Counted from the first letter of the stretch, positions 24,251-35,802 are shown. The stretch is DNA of 56,770 bases from an uncultured Merdimonas sp. (GCA_944378225.1 CALWGE010000009.1:1-56770), one strand, 5' to 3'. The notes: generated by a model from the letters alone, not told the origin. Numbers and translations are program-made.

Positions 24251-25075
24251 ATGCAGATATCAATTATCCAGGCTCTTCTGGTATTTGTAGTTGCCTTTAT
24301 CATGGGCATCGACCAGTTCAGCTTTTTGGAATCTCTGTATCAGCCCATCGTTACCTGCCCGATCATCGGAGCAATCCTTGGTAACTTTGAGCTGGGTGTT
24401 GTAGTTGGTGGTGCTTACCAGCTGATTCAGATCGGAAGTATGCCGATCGGTGGAGCACAGCCGCCCAATGCTATCATGGGTGGTATTATGGCAACCGTAT
24501 TCGCTGTTTCTCTTAATCTGGAAGCAACAGCAGACGGTGTAGGCGCAGCGCTTGGTCTGGCAATTCCGTTCGCAGTGTTCGGACAGTATGCAGTTACCCT
24601 GACATTTACTCTGATGTCCGGTATGATGGCTAAGGCTGACAAGTATGCGGAAGAAGGAAACGTAAAGGGTATCCGCAACCTGAACTTCCTGGAGATGGGC
24701 TTCCTGGGCTGCCTGTTCGGTATTCTGGCAGTAGCAGGTCTGTACGGCGGTTCTCTTCTTGGTGAAACACTTCAGAACTTCTCCTATCAGTTCTCCTGGG
24801 TAATGGCAGGACTGGACGCAGCAGGCGGAGCGATGAGATTTGTCGGATTTGCTATCCTGATGAAGGTTATGATGTCCAACGAGATGTGGGGATTCCTTCT
24901 GGCTGGTTTCGCAATGTCTCTGCTTTGCAGCGCAAATAAAGCTACATCCGGAGCAACCCTGATTCTTTGCGCATTCGTTGGTGTTGCAATTGCAATCTAC
25001 GACTTCAATACACAGACTAAGATCAAGCAGAATGCCGGCTCAGGCTTTGTAGGAGGTGAAGAGGATGGCATATAA
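24251..25075 (+). CDS. PTS mannose/fructose/sorbose family EIIC
   Basis: EIIC forms, with EIID, the sugar channel in the membrane. The 274-residue protein has about seven hydrophobic segments and the family hallmarks GNFELGVVVGGAYQLIQIG and GGAQPPNAIMGG. The start has AAAGGAG 6 nt upstream. Its end overlaps the EIID start by 11 nt. It is closest in pattern to the AgaC/AgaW type, but the exact sugar is inferred from agaS further down. Confidence 0.92.
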   Translation: MQISIIQALLVFVVAFIMGIDQFSFLESLYQPIVTCPIIGAILGNFELGVVVGGAYQLIQIGSMPIGGAQPPNAIMGGIMATVFAVSLNLEATADGVGAALGLAIPFAVFGQYAVTLTFTLMSGMMAKADKYAEEGNVKGIRNLNFLEMGFLGCLFGILAVAGLYGGSLLGETLQNFSYQFSWVMAGLDAAGGAMRFVGFAILMKVMMSNEMWGFLLAGFAMSLLCSANKATSGATLILCAFVGVAIAIYDFNTQTKIKQNAGSGFVGGEEDGI

Positions 25076-25976
25076 TATTCCCGAGAAGTATCAGGATCTG
25101 ACACCGGCTCCGCAGCTGGACAAAAAGACCCTGAATAAGATGGTTTGGCTTTCCTGTTTCTTACAGGCCTCTTTCAACTATGAGAGAATGCAGGCCTGCG
25201 GTTGGCTGTGGGGTATCCTTCCCGGCCTTCAGAAAATACATACAAATAAGGAAGACCTGAAGGCTTCCATGGCACATAACCTGGACTTCCTGAATACCCA
25301 TCCGTTCCTGGTAACATTTGTAATGGGTATTGTTCTCTCCCTGGAGCAGAACAAGGCTGACACACAGACAATTCGTTCCGTACGTATCTCCGCAGCTGGT
25401 CCTCTGGGCGGTATCGGTGACGCTCTGTTCTGGCTGACTCTGGTTCCGATTACGGCAGGTCTGACAGCAAACATGGCAATGCAGGGACAGATTATCGGTG
25501 CAGTTCTCTTCCTGATTATCTTCAATGCAGTTCAGTTCGCAGTTCGTTTCGGACTGATGTACTGGTCCTATGGACTTGGTACCAAGGCAGTTACCATGCT
25601 GACCTCCAACGCAAAGGAGTTCACACGTGCAGCCAGCATTCTTGGTATCTTCGTAGTAGGTGGTCTGATTGCTAACTATGGTTCTACCAGCGTTCGTCTG
25701 ATTGTAGGTGAGACACAGATTAACATCCAGAGCCTTCTGGACGGTGTTCTGCCGAAGCTGATCCCGCTTCTGATTACTCTGGGACTTTATGTTCTGATTA
25801 AGAAGGGCTGGACTCCGGTTAAATGTATCGTTCTGATTCTGGTAGTTGGTATTCTGGGCTGCGCATTCGGTATCTGGTCTGGTAACTCCCAGGCTATGGA
25901 CGCAGACGGAAATACACTTCCGGGCGGATATACACCGCTTGTTGAGTGGTATGAGTATCCCACGCCTGAGGAATAA
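25065..25976 (+). CDS. PTS mannose/fructose/sorbose family EIID
   Basis: The 303-residue EIID protein has a long amphipathic N-terminal part (SCFLQASFNYERMQACG; family FQ.SWNYERMQ) and the motif AAGPLGGIGDALFW. Hydrophobic helices are at the C-terminal end. ATG 25065 has AGGAGG at 25051-25056 and lies inside the end of the EIIC gene, which keeps the membrane subunits in step. The tail (VEWYEYPTPEE) is short and acidic. Confidence 0.92.
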   Translation: MAYNIPEKYQDLTPAPQLDKKTLNKMVWLSCFLQASFNYERMQACGWLWGILPGLQKIHTNKEDLKASMAHNLDFLNTHPFLVTFVMGIVLSLEQNKADTQTIRSVRISAAGPLGGIGDALFWLTLVPITAGLTANMAMQGQIIGAVLFLIIFNAVQFAVRFGLMYWSYGLGTKAVTMLTSNAKEFTRAASILGIFVVGGLIANYGSTSVRLIVGETQINIQSLLDGVLPKLIPLLITLGLYVLIKKGWTPVKCIVLILVVGILGCAFGIWSGNSQAMDADGNTLPGGYTPLVEWYEYPTPEE

Positions 25977-26013
25977 GACAGGCTGAATTCTGATGTGACT
26001 TTACGTCAGACAA

Positions 26014-26051
26014 AGGGGAGGGGAGAGGATGAAAATCCCGGCCCCTCCTCT
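26014..26051 (+). other. Stem-loop covering the ribosome site of the next gene
   Basis: AGGGGAGGGG near 26014-26023 can pair with CCCCTCCTCT near 26042-26051 (9 of 10 positions). No T-run follows, so it is not a typical terminator. It would hide the purine-rich ribosome site of ATG 26029. Confidence 0.5.
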
Positions 26052-26760
26052 TCTATATTATTATGAATGGAAATCAGGTGGCTTTTTGAACAATATATCA
26101 TTAAATAACGTGACACTTACGGTTATATTGATTATATTCCTCGGATATCTTGTATTTCAGGGGATAAAGAACTTTCAGCTGCGCAGCATGAATACTGCTC
26201 TCCAAAAGAAGGACAGTGAAACGCTGGAAAAGATTGCGGATTTGGGAATGAACCGCAGACTTCTGGGGGATTATGTCTGTGATCTGTACAAGCTGAGAGG
26301 ATACTATGTGGCGAAGGAAACGGATAAATTCGAAAATATGCTTCGTCATATGATAGATTTTCCCTACAAGAATGCGGCGGACAAGAAAAGCTTTCTGGAG
26401 AATTATTTCCATACATTTCTGCTGAAAGACAATCAAAAATATGCAGACTGGCTGCTGGAGGCAATCAGGCAGACAGGAGACACGGTCTTTATTCATTACA
26501 TCGAGATGTCATATAAGGTCATGATAGAAAAGAGAACGGATCTGATCGGCGAACTGGAAGAAGACATCAATTCAAAAAAATACTATGGATTTGCGCTTGG
26601 CGCAATTCTGGTGATGATTGCGAAGCAATATCTGTATCTGCAGGACAAAGAAAATGCACTGGCTTATTTTCGGAGTGCCAAGGCGTGTTTTGATTCAAGA
26701 GCCGTCTATATGCCCATGGTGGAGAAGAACCTGAAAGAGCTGGAAGAGGAAGAACGGTAG
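26029..26760 (+). CDS. Unknown membrane-anchored helical-repeat protein of the PTS operon
   Basis: I do not recognise a family. The protein has one N-terminal hydrophobic helix (VTLTVILIIFLGYLVFQGI). A soluble region of about 190 residues follows that is rich in Lys, Leu and Tyr with a TPR-like end (ALAYFRSAKACFDSRAVYMPMVEKNLKEL). The start is uncertain: ATG 26029 (243 residues) has GGGGAGGGG upstream but begins within a stem-loop, while TTG 26086 (224 residues) has AGGTGG at 26076-26081 and puts the helix nearer the N-terminus. Its place between EIID and EIIA suggests a role with the transporter. Confidence 0.6.
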   Translation: MKIPAPPLLYYYEWKSGGFLNNISLNNVTLTVILIIFLGYLVFQGIKNFQLRSMNTALQKKDSETLEKIADLGMNRRLLGDYVCDLYKLRGYYVAKETDKFENMLRHMIDFPYKNAADKKSFLENYFHTFLLKDNQKYADWLLEAIRQTGDTVFIHYIEMSYKVMIEKRTDLIGELEEDINSKKYYGFALGAILVMIAKQYLYLQDKENALAYFRSAKACFDSRAVYMPMVEKNLKELEEEER

Positions 26761-26827
26761 TACGGCAAAAGATATTCAGGAAAAGAAAGCACGATGTGCG
26801 TGTGCGAATAAAATTAGGAGAGAGAAT

Positions 26828-27262
26828 ATGATTGGATTAGTAGTGACAGGACATGCGAATTTTGGTTCAGGTATGACAAGCTCTATAAATCTTATTGCGG
26901 GAGAGCAGGAATCATATCAGTATGTGGATTTCCTTCCCACTTACAGCACGGAGGATCTGGCTGGTGAGCTTACGAAAGCTCTGGACGCGCTGAAAGACTG
27001 CGAAGGAGTTATTATCTTTACGGATTTGATGGGTGGAACGCCCTTTAATACGGCAGCACAGCTGGGACGTGATAAAGAGAATGTACGTATCCTTGCCGGA
27101 ACAAACCTGCCTATGCTGGTGGAAGTAGTAATGTCCAGAAAGTTCATGGATGATCTGGATGGACTTGTAGATTCTCTTCTGCAGACAGGAAAAGAGCAGG
27201 TGGCGAAATTTGAATTCAAGCAGGCATTACAGGAAGAGTCTGGTGACGAAGACGGAATTTAA
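26828..27262 (+). CDS. PTS mannose/fructose/sorbose family EIIA
   Basis: The 144-residue EIIA receives phosphate from HPr on the His in VVTGHANFGSGM and passes it to EIIB. IIFTDLMGGTPFNTAAQL is the other conserved motif. It is soluble and stands alone rather than fused to EIIB. It lies downstream of an unknown gene and upstream of agaS. AATTAGGAGAGAG precedes ATG 26828. Confidence 0.93.
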   Translation: MIGLVVTGHANFGSGMTSSINLIAGEQESYQYVDFLPTYSTEDLAGELTKALDALKDCEGVIIFTDLMGGTPFNTAAQLGRDKENVRILAGTNLPMLVEVVMSRKFMDDLDGLVDSLLQTGKEQVAKFEFKQALQEESGDEDGI

Positions 27263-27348
27263 TGCCGCATAAATGAGATAGAGCAGGAGAGGGAGAAAAA
27301 TGGCTCTCCCGTGAAAAATTGTATCTGAAAAGGAAAGGAAGGATTGCG

Positions 27349-28530
27349 ATGAGCACAATTTTTGACATTACAGAAGAAAAAATGAATGAAACTTCTTCCA
27401 CATGGACAGTGAAGGAGATTTATCAGCAGCCGGCGACATGGGAAAAAACCTGCAGACAGATCATGGAGCACAAAGATGAGATTCAGAAGTTCATTGATCA
27501 GGTAATTACCAAGGATGATTTTGATGTGATTCTGACCGGAGCGGGCACCAGTGAATTTGTAGGAAATGCTCTGTTCCCCCATCTGACACGTCTTTTAAAT
27601 TATAAGGCAAAATCCTACGGAACAACAGACATCGTAGCTACTCCGGAAGCATATCTGTCCCGTACAAAGCCGACTCTTCTTATCAGCTTTGGACGTTCCG
27701 GAAATTCACCGGAGTCTATCGGAGCAGTAGATGCAGCTGAGAGCGTATGTGATAATCTGTATCATCTGTTTGTAACCTGCAATAAGGACGGAGCACTGTC
27801 CAAGCGTGCAGAGACTACAGATCACTGCTATGCCATTAACCTGACACCGGAGACACATGACCAGAGTTTTGCCATGACCTCCAGTTTCTCCAACATGTAT
27901 CTTGCAACTTACCTGTGCTTCCATTTGAACGAGCTGGATAAGGTAGTGGATGAGGTACGTAAGATTGCGGCTGCAGGCCAGAGCTTCCTGGACAATAAGT
28001 ACAGCATTCCGCAGACCATTGTTAACGAGTATGACTTTAACCGTATCGTATATCTTGGAAGCAATACGCTGAAGGGAACATCACAGGAGTCTGCTCTGAA
28101 GATGCTGGAGCTGACAGCAGGCCGTGTAGTAACCATGTACGATACGCCGCTTGGCTTCCGTCATGGTCCGAAGTCTATCATTGATGACAATACTCTGACA
28201 GTAGTATACTTAAGCGATGATGCTTACACAAGACAGTACGAGGTTGACCTTATTAAGGAAATGAGCGGACAGCGCAAGGGCAACAAGATCGTGGCTGTTA
28301 TGAACAAGGCAGATGACGCGGTAGCTGCGCTTGTAGATTACACAGTAACATTTGATCTGGAAGAGACTCATGAGAACGTACAGCTTGGTCTGGATTACAT
28401 TCTGTTTGCCCAGACACTGGCAGTTCTGAAATCTCTGTCCATGTCCATTACACCGGACAACCCCTGCCCGACCGGAGAGGTAAACAGAGTTGTAAAGGGA
28501 GTTACGCTTTACCCCTATACAAGAAAATAA
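27349..28530 (+). CDS. agaS: AgaS-like SIS domain aldose-ketose isomerase/deaminase
   Basis: The 393-residue protein has two SIS sugar-isomerase domains: TGAGTSEFVGNAL and ISFGRSGNSPESIGA in the first, YLGSNTLKGTSQESALKMLEL and DTPLGFRHGPKSII in the second. AgaS converts galactosamine-6-phosphate to tagatose-6-phosphate and ammonia. That fits the PTS genes upstream and the tagatose-bisphosphate aldolase subunit downstream. No GalNAc-6-phosphate deacetylase gene is in the window. ATG 27349 has AAAGGAAGGA upstream. Confidence 0.9.
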   Translation: MSTIFDITEEKMNETSSTWTVKEIYQQPATWEKTCRQIMEHKDEIQKFIDQVITKDDFDVILTGAGTSEFVGNALFPHLTRLLNYKAKSYGTTDIVATPEAYLSRTKPTLLISFGRSGNSPESIGAVDAAESVCDNLYHLFVTCNKDGALSKRAETTDHCYAINLTPETHDQSFAMTSSFSNMYLATYLCFHLNELDKVVDEVRKIAAAGQSFLDNKYSIPQTIVNEYDFNRIVYLGSNTLKGTSQESALKMLELTAGRVVTMYDTPLGFRHGPKSIIDDNTLTVVYLSDDAYTRQYEVDLIKEMSGQRKGNKIVAVMNKADDAVAALVDYTVTFDLEETHENVQLGLDYILFAQTLAVLKSLSMSITPDNPCPTGEVNRVVKGVTLYPYTRK

Positions 28531-28549
28531 AAACCTGTTAGAATAAAGA

Positions 28550-28602
28550 TGTCCCAAAGGGCGGAACCGGATTCGCCAGGATTCGGCGGCTCCTTTGGGA
28601 CA
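28550..28602 (+). other. Large stem-loop between agaS and yajC-like gene
   Basis: TGTCCCAAAGG pairs with CCTTTGGGACA around a GC-rich loop with internal pairing. No long T-run follows (CATTCTTAATA), so it may be a processing or stability element or a weak terminator that lowers expression of the downstream genes. Confidence 0.6.
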
Positions 28603-28630
28603 TTCTTAATACGGAGGAAAAACAGAAATT

Positions 28631-28915
28631 ATGAACTGGGAAATAATCGGGTGGACCTGTGTAACAGTGGGCGTGCTGTTCGGAATCTGTATGCTTGTTC
28701 TCAGCATTCTTTCCGCACGGAATATGAAGAAGAACCGTGAAGCCATGAAAGAGCTGCAGGAAAAGATTCAGATCGGAGCGAGAGTCCTGTTTGGCGGCGG
28801 TATTTACGGAAAGATTGTGAAAATTCAGGGCGATGTCATCGATGTAGAGATGACAAAAGGAATGGTAGTGCAGATTTCGCGCTATGGAATTCAGGATGTA
28901 GTGTCAGACAAATAA
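28631..28915 (+). CDS. YajC-like membrane protein in PTS operon
   Basis: The 94-residue protein has one N-terminal hydrophobic helix and a YajC domain: MKKNREAMKELQEKI, GARVLFGGGIYGKIVKI, VEMTKGMVVQISRYGI. YajC is an accessory part of the SecDF-YajC complex, but here the gene stands in a sugar operon with no secDF. YajC-like genes are also known in the hyaluronate PTS operon of streptococci, so this may be a specialised paralog serving the transporter. GGAGG lies about 13 nt before the start. Confidence 0.85.
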   Translation: MNWEIIGWTCVTVGVLFGICMLVLSILSARNMKKNREAMKELQEKIQIGARVLFGGGIYGKIVKIQGDVIDVEMTKGMVVQISRYGIQDVVSDK

Positions 28916-28949
28916 GGCAGTAACCATGAAAGATGTGGAAAACAGATAA

Positions 28950-29531
28950 ATGAGCAGAAAACTAGTAAAACACACGGAAGAGCAGCAGAAGGAATCTATC
29001 CGGCTGTCAGGAAGAAATATTTATACAGATAAGCAGAACCGTACGATTTATTATGACAGGATAACAAGGAAAGGTTATCTGATCGAAGGCAGGCACGTAC
29101 AGGCGGCCACATTTTACAAAAACAGATTTGTGATTGCTGTAATAGCGGCGATTCTTCTGGCGGCAACGATACTGACGCCCATTCAGTCTGTGATTGCGGG
29201 TGCGGTGATGCTGGTTCTGGCAGAACTGGCTTTTCGTCTGTCCTTTCTGAAAAAGCTGGAGCAGGCAGAGAATATTGATTTTGAGAAGCGGGTATCCGCA
29301 CTTCAGTACATAGTAGAGGAAAAAGGAAAGGGCCGTGTGCTTTCGCTTGCCGTGCTGTATCTGATTGCGGCAGCGCTGGTGGTTCTTAACGCGCTGGACC
29401 AGCAGTATGATACTCCGGCTATGATCCTCAGCGGATGCGTGGCCTTGATAGGTATTTATTTCAGCGTGCTCCATTTTGTCGGTCTGGCAAAAATCAGTCA
29501 GAATGAGAGCGGGAAAACAAAGAGAAGATAA
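28950..29531 (+). CDS. Unknown four-helix membrane protein
   Basis: I do not recognise this 193-residue protein. A basic N-terminal region of about 55 residues (SGRNIYTDKQNRTIYYDR) precedes two hydrophobic segments (FVIAVIAAILLAATIL; VIAGAVMLVLAELAF), a charged stretch, and two more (LSLAVLYLIAAALVVL; MILSGCVALIGIYFSVL). The ribosome site is weak. It stands between the yajC-like gene and the aldolase subunit gene, so it probably belongs to the same operon. Confidence 0.6.
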   Translation: MSRKLVKHTEEQQKESIRLSGRNIYTDKQNRTIYYDRITRKGYLIEGRHVQAATFYKNRFVIAVIAAILLAATILTPIQSVIAGAVMLVLAELAFRLSFLKKLEQAENIDFEKRVSALQYIVEEKGKGRVLSLAVLYLIAAALVVLNALDQQYDTPAMILSGCVALIGIYFSVLHFVGLAKISQNESGKTKRR

Positions 29532-29553
29532 CGGAAGAGCAGGAGGGATTATC

Positions 29554-30879
29554 ATGCTTCAGAATCCATTGAAAAAAATTGTAGAACTTCAGAAACAGGG
29601 GAAAAATGTGGGCATCTATTCAGTATGCAGCGCCAATAAGTACGTAATTGAGGCGGCTCTGAAGAGAGGAAAAGAAGACGGTTCCTGTGTGCTGATTGAA
29701 AGTACTGCAAATCAGTGCGATCAGAATGGCGGTTATACAGGAATGAAGCCTGCAGATTTTAAGCAGTTCGTTCTTGATATGGCAAAGAAAACCGGCTTTG
29801 ATGAGAAGAAGCTTTTCCTTGGCGGAGACCATCTGGGACCGCTGACCTTTGCAGGGAAAAATGAGGCAGAAGCTATGGCGGATGCAGAGGAACTGATTCG
29901 TCATTATGTCGGAGCCGGATTTACCAAGATTCATATTGATACCAGCATGAAAGTAAAGAGCGATGATCCGGATGTCCGCCTTTCAGATGAAATCATTGCG
30001 CGTCGCGGCGCTCATCTTGCTGAGGTCGCAGAGGAGACTTACAGAAAGCTTCTGGAGAAAGAACCGGATGCGATCCCTCCGGTTTATATTATCGGAAGCG
30101 AAGTGCCGATTCCCGGAGGCGCAGTGGGAAGCGAAGATACAGGCGTGCAGGTAACCAGAGTAGAAGATTTCAAAAATACAGTAGCAGCCTTTAAGAAGGC
30201 TTTTGATGATGCCGGACTGGGTCAGGATGTATGGGATCGTGTCATTGCGGTAGTTGTACAGCCGGGCGTGGAAGAGAAAGACAGCGGATGTACCGAGTAT
30301 GATCGTGAAAAGGCAAAGGAGCTGATGGCTTCGATTAAGGATTTCCCGAATCTGGTATTCGAAGGACATTCCACAGACTATCAGACGAAGATTAAACTGC
30401 GTGAGCTCATTGAGGATGGAGTGGGAATCCTGAAAGTGGGACCGGGACTGACATTTGCCATGCGTGAAGGAATGTTTGCTCTGGAGAATATTGAGAAAGA
30501 GCTTCTTTATGGTACAGATATGACGCCCAGCAATTTTGCGGAGACACTGGAAGCAGAGATGCTCAAAGATGATAAATACTGGAGAAAGCATTATCAGGGC
30601 AACGAGCTTGAGCTTCGGCTGAAGAGAAAATACTCCTTCTCCGACCGCTGCCGTTATTATATGCCGACTCCGGCTGTACAGGAAGCAGAGGAGCGTTTGA
30701 TTTCCAACCTTCGGACACTGGGAGTTCCGCTGAATCTGATGAGTCAGTTCATGCCTATCCAGTATACCAAGGTGCGGGAAGGAGAGCTGGAGAACGATCC
30801 GGTATCTCTTCTGGAAGACAGAATCGTTAATACGGTTGATGAATATCTTTACGCAACACACCAGAAAGAGCTTCTGTAA
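29554..30879 (+). CDS. Tagatose-1,6-bisphosphate aldolase, non-catalytic subunit (GatZ/KbaZ/AgaZ type)
   Basis: The 441-residue protein belongs to the GatZ/KbaZ family, whose members support the class II aldolase that splits tagatose-1,6-bisphosphate into dihydroxyacetone phosphate and glyceraldehyde-3-phosphate. Visible segments are SVCSANKYVIEAALKR, FLGGDHLGP, HIDTSMKVK, VFEGHSTDYQT and ILKVGPGLTFAMREG. The catalytic partner (GatY/KbaY) is not in the window, so it must be elsewhere or the protein acts alone. AGGAGGG lies 6 nt before ATG 29554. It ends the aga operon. Confidence 0.88.
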   Translation: MLQNPLKKIVELQKQGKNVGIYSVCSANKYVIEAALKRGKEDGSCVLIESTANQCDQNGGYTGMKPADFKQFVLDMAKKTGFDEKKLFLGGDHLGPLTFAGKNEAEAMADAEELIRHYVGAGFTKIHIDTSMKVKSDDPDVRLSDEIIARRGAHLAEVAEETYRKLLEKEPDAIPPVYIIGSEVPIPGGAVGSEDTGVQVTRVEDFKNTVAAFKKAFDDAGLGQDVWDRVIAVVVQPGVEEKDSGCTEYDREKAKELMASIKDFPNLVFEGHSTDYQTKIKLRELIEDGVGILKVGPGLTFAMREGMFALENIEKELLYGTDMTPSNFAETLEAEMLKDDKYWRKHYQGNELELRLKRKYSFSDRCRYYMPTPAVQEAEERLISNLRTLGVPLNLMSQFMPIQYTKVREGELENDPVSLLEDRIVNTVDEYLYATHQKELL

Positions 30880-30899
30880 GTTTCTGGTTGCATTTCGGA

Positions 30900-30950
30900 T
30901 GGTATAAAAAGGTAATCGCCACCAATGGTGAGAACCTGGAAAATAATTAA
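30900..30950 (+). pseudogene. Remnant: C-terminal tail of a GH1 6-phospho-beta-glucosidase
   Basis: Twenty nt after the aldolase gene the frame reads WYKKVIATNGENLENN-stop. This is the C-terminal signature of GH1 phospho-beta-glucosidases and matches the end of the intact GH1 gene in this window ([15 protein letters not shown]). Nothing upstream of it in this frame belongs to GH1. It is the scar of a lost gene copy and forms one of two related sequences that flank the beta-glucoside operon. Confidence 0.8.
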
Positions 30951-30958
30951 AAACTGCA

Positions 30959-30987
30959 TTGACAATCCATGAGCTGTGTGCTAGAAT
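30959..30987 (+). promoter_or_regulatory. Promoter of the beta-glucoside operon
   Basis: TTGACA at 30959-30964, 17 nt, TAGAAT at 30982-30987. It drives the RAT/terminator leader and licT-EIIBCA-GH1. Confidence 0.85.
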
Positions 30988-31018
30988 GTGGACGAAATCG
31001 AATGAACGTAATGTTTTA

Positions 31019-31046
31019 GGATTGTTACTGGTAAGCAGGCAAAACC
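31019..31046 (+). promoter_or_regulatory. RAT antiterminator site for LicT/BglG
   Basis: GGATTGTTACTG-GTAAG-CAGGCAAAACC is a close match to the ribonucleic antiterminator bound by BglG/LicT proteins. Its 3' end overlaps the left arm of the terminator, so binding of the protein prevents termination. Confidence 0.9.
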
Positions 31047-31086
31047 TAATATGATACATGTTAAGTGTATCATATTAGGTTTTTTG
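31043..31086 (+). terminator. Leader terminator of the beta-glucoside operon
   Basis: AACCTAATATGATACA (31043-31058) pairs perfectly with TGTATCATATTAGGTT (31066-31081), followed by T6. It is mutually exclusive with the RAT. Confidence 0.92.
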
Positions 31087-31141
31087 TATTTGCAGGGAAA
31101 AATACAGTTTTCAGAAACAGTACAGCTTTGGGGGGAGTGAA

Positions 31142-31999
31142 ATGGGAGGGAAATATTACAGCATTGTCTGTGTGATTAACAATAATGTGGTCAGTGCCAG
31201 AAACGAACGGAACCAGGAACGGATACTTGTGGGAAAGGGTATTGGATTTCAGGCGCGAAAAGGGGATGTGGTAGATGCATCCAAAATTGATAAGGAATAT
31301 TTCCTGAAATCGAAGTCTGTAACAGGGAAGCTTTATGCGTTGCTGGCTCAGACACCGGAAAGCTATATGGAGATTGCAGACAAGATTGTAAAGAAAGCAT
31401 CGGAAGAGCTGCATAAAGAACTGGACGAGAGTGTGTTTCTGAATTTGATTGACCATATGTCTTTTGCTGTATCCAGGATAGAGAAGGGACTGGAATTCAG
31501 AAATACACTTCTTTGGGAAATAGTTCATTTTTATCCGGCAGAGTATAAAATTGCCGAGTATGGACTGGAACTGTTAAAGGAATATACCGGCCGTGAGCTT
31601 CCGGCGGATGAGGCAGGGAGCATTGCGATGCATATCGTCAATGCGGAGTTTGATCAGACCGACAGGAATGACGCAGTGCGGATGACAGAACTGATACATA
31701 AGATTGTCAGCGTAGTTCGCTATCAGTTTCATACGAATTTTGATGAAAATTCTGTTCATTTTGTGCGTTTCATTACACATTTGAAATTTTTTGCGTCCCG
31801 GTTATTTTCAGGGAAAATGCTTGACGGAGAAGGTGATGCGCTCCTGGAGATGGTACAGAAACAGTATCCGGAAGCCTATGAGTGCGCCAGACGTATCCGG
31901 AGTCTGATAGTTCATGACTATTTAATTGAGATATCTGAGGAAGAAATGATATATCTGACGGTATACATTAAACGGATTACAACAGCAGAGGAAGAATAA
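31142..31999 (+). CDS. licT: BglG/LicT family transcription antiterminator (PRD protein)
   Basis: The 285-residue protein has an RNA-binding CAT domain (residues 1-60: VVSARNERNQERILVGKGIGFQ) and two PRD domains. PRD1 keeps both regulatory histidines (NLIDHMSF; GSIAMHIVNA). PRD2 keeps the first (RFITHLKFF), but the second, normally in YLTIHI, is Tyr275 (YLTVYIKRI; codon TAC at 31964). In LicT the PRD2 histidines are phosphorylated by HPr to activate the protein. It should bind the RAT just upstream, so it controls its own operon. GGGGGAG precedes the start. Confidence 0.92.
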   Translation: MGGKYYSIVCVINNNVVSARNERNQERILVGKGIGFQARKGDVVDASKIDKEYFLKSKSVTGKLYALLAQTPESYMEIADKIVKKASEELHKELDESVFLNLIDHMSFAVSRIEKGLEFRNTLLWEIVHFYPAEYKIAEYGLELLKEYTGRELPADEAGSIAMHIVNAEFDQTDRNDAVRMTELIHKIVSVVRYQFHTNFDENSVHFVRFITHLKFFASRLFSGKMLDGEGDALLEMVQKQYPEAYECARRIRSLIVHDYLIEISEEEMIYLTVYIKRITTAEEE

Positions 32000-32073
32000 C
32001 GATAGAAAACTGATTTGCAGGCTTACTGCAGGAGTCGGCGAAGAGGTTTTACATATATTTATTACATTTATAA

Positions 32074-33951
<1,878 letters not shown>

Positions 33952-33964
33952 CATATACATATAA

Positions 33965-35428
<1,464 letters not shown>

Positions 35429-35436
35429 CCAGTCCG

Positions 35437-35462
35437 CATGAGCTGAATGAACGTCCAATGTT
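35437..35462 (+). repeat. Sequence shared with the leader upstream of licT
   Basis: CATGAGCTG (35437-35445) and AATGAACGT (35446-35454), then AATGTT, also occur in the same order at 30968-30976, 31001-31009 and 31010-31015, there with 24 nt between. Each copy follows a GH1 3' end, so together they are diverged direct repeats of about 50-120 bp flanking the beta-glucoside operon. Confidence 0.6.
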
Positions 35463-35525
35463 ATCATAGATATATGCAGGGTTTGAAAAACTGAAAATCA
35501 ATATATAAAAATTTGAAAAAACAGC

Positions 35526-35554
35526 TTGACAAACCCTGCCAGTCATGATAAATT
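35526..35554 (+). promoter_or_regulatory. Promoter of the tRNA-Phe/tRNA-Gly pair
   Basis: TTGACA at 35526-35531, 17 nt, TAAATT at 35549-35554, preceded by A-rich sequence resembling an UP element. Confidence 0.75.
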
Positions 35555-35597
35555 ATTACCGTTGCGATGCATAATAATTAAATAAGCAAGAGCATCT

Positions 35598-35670
<73 letters not shown>

Positions 35671-35683
35671 TTTAAGCTTATCT

Positions 35684-35754
35684 GCGGGTGTAGTTCAATG
35701 GTAGAACACCAGCCTTCCAAGCTGGATACGTGGGTTCGATTCCCATCACCCGCT
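35684..35754 (+). tRNA. tRNA-Gly (anticodon TCC)
   Basis: The 71-nt cloverleaf has acceptor GCGGGTG/CACCCGC, short D arm AGTTCAATGGTAGAAC, anticodon TCC in CCTTCCAAG and T arm GGGTTCGATTCCC. CCA is not encoded. A T-rich tract follows directly and probably ends the transcript. Confidence 0.97.
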
Positions 35755-35774
35755 TTATTTTTTTGCCTTTTTGC

Positions 35775-35802
35775 TTGCATACTGCCTGTATTATGTTATA
35801 AT
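35775..35802 (+). promoter_or_regulatory. Promoter of the folate operon
   Basis: TTGCAT at 35775-35780, 16 nt, TATAAT at 35797-35802. The start point falls about 20 nt before the THF riboswitch. Confidence 0.7.
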
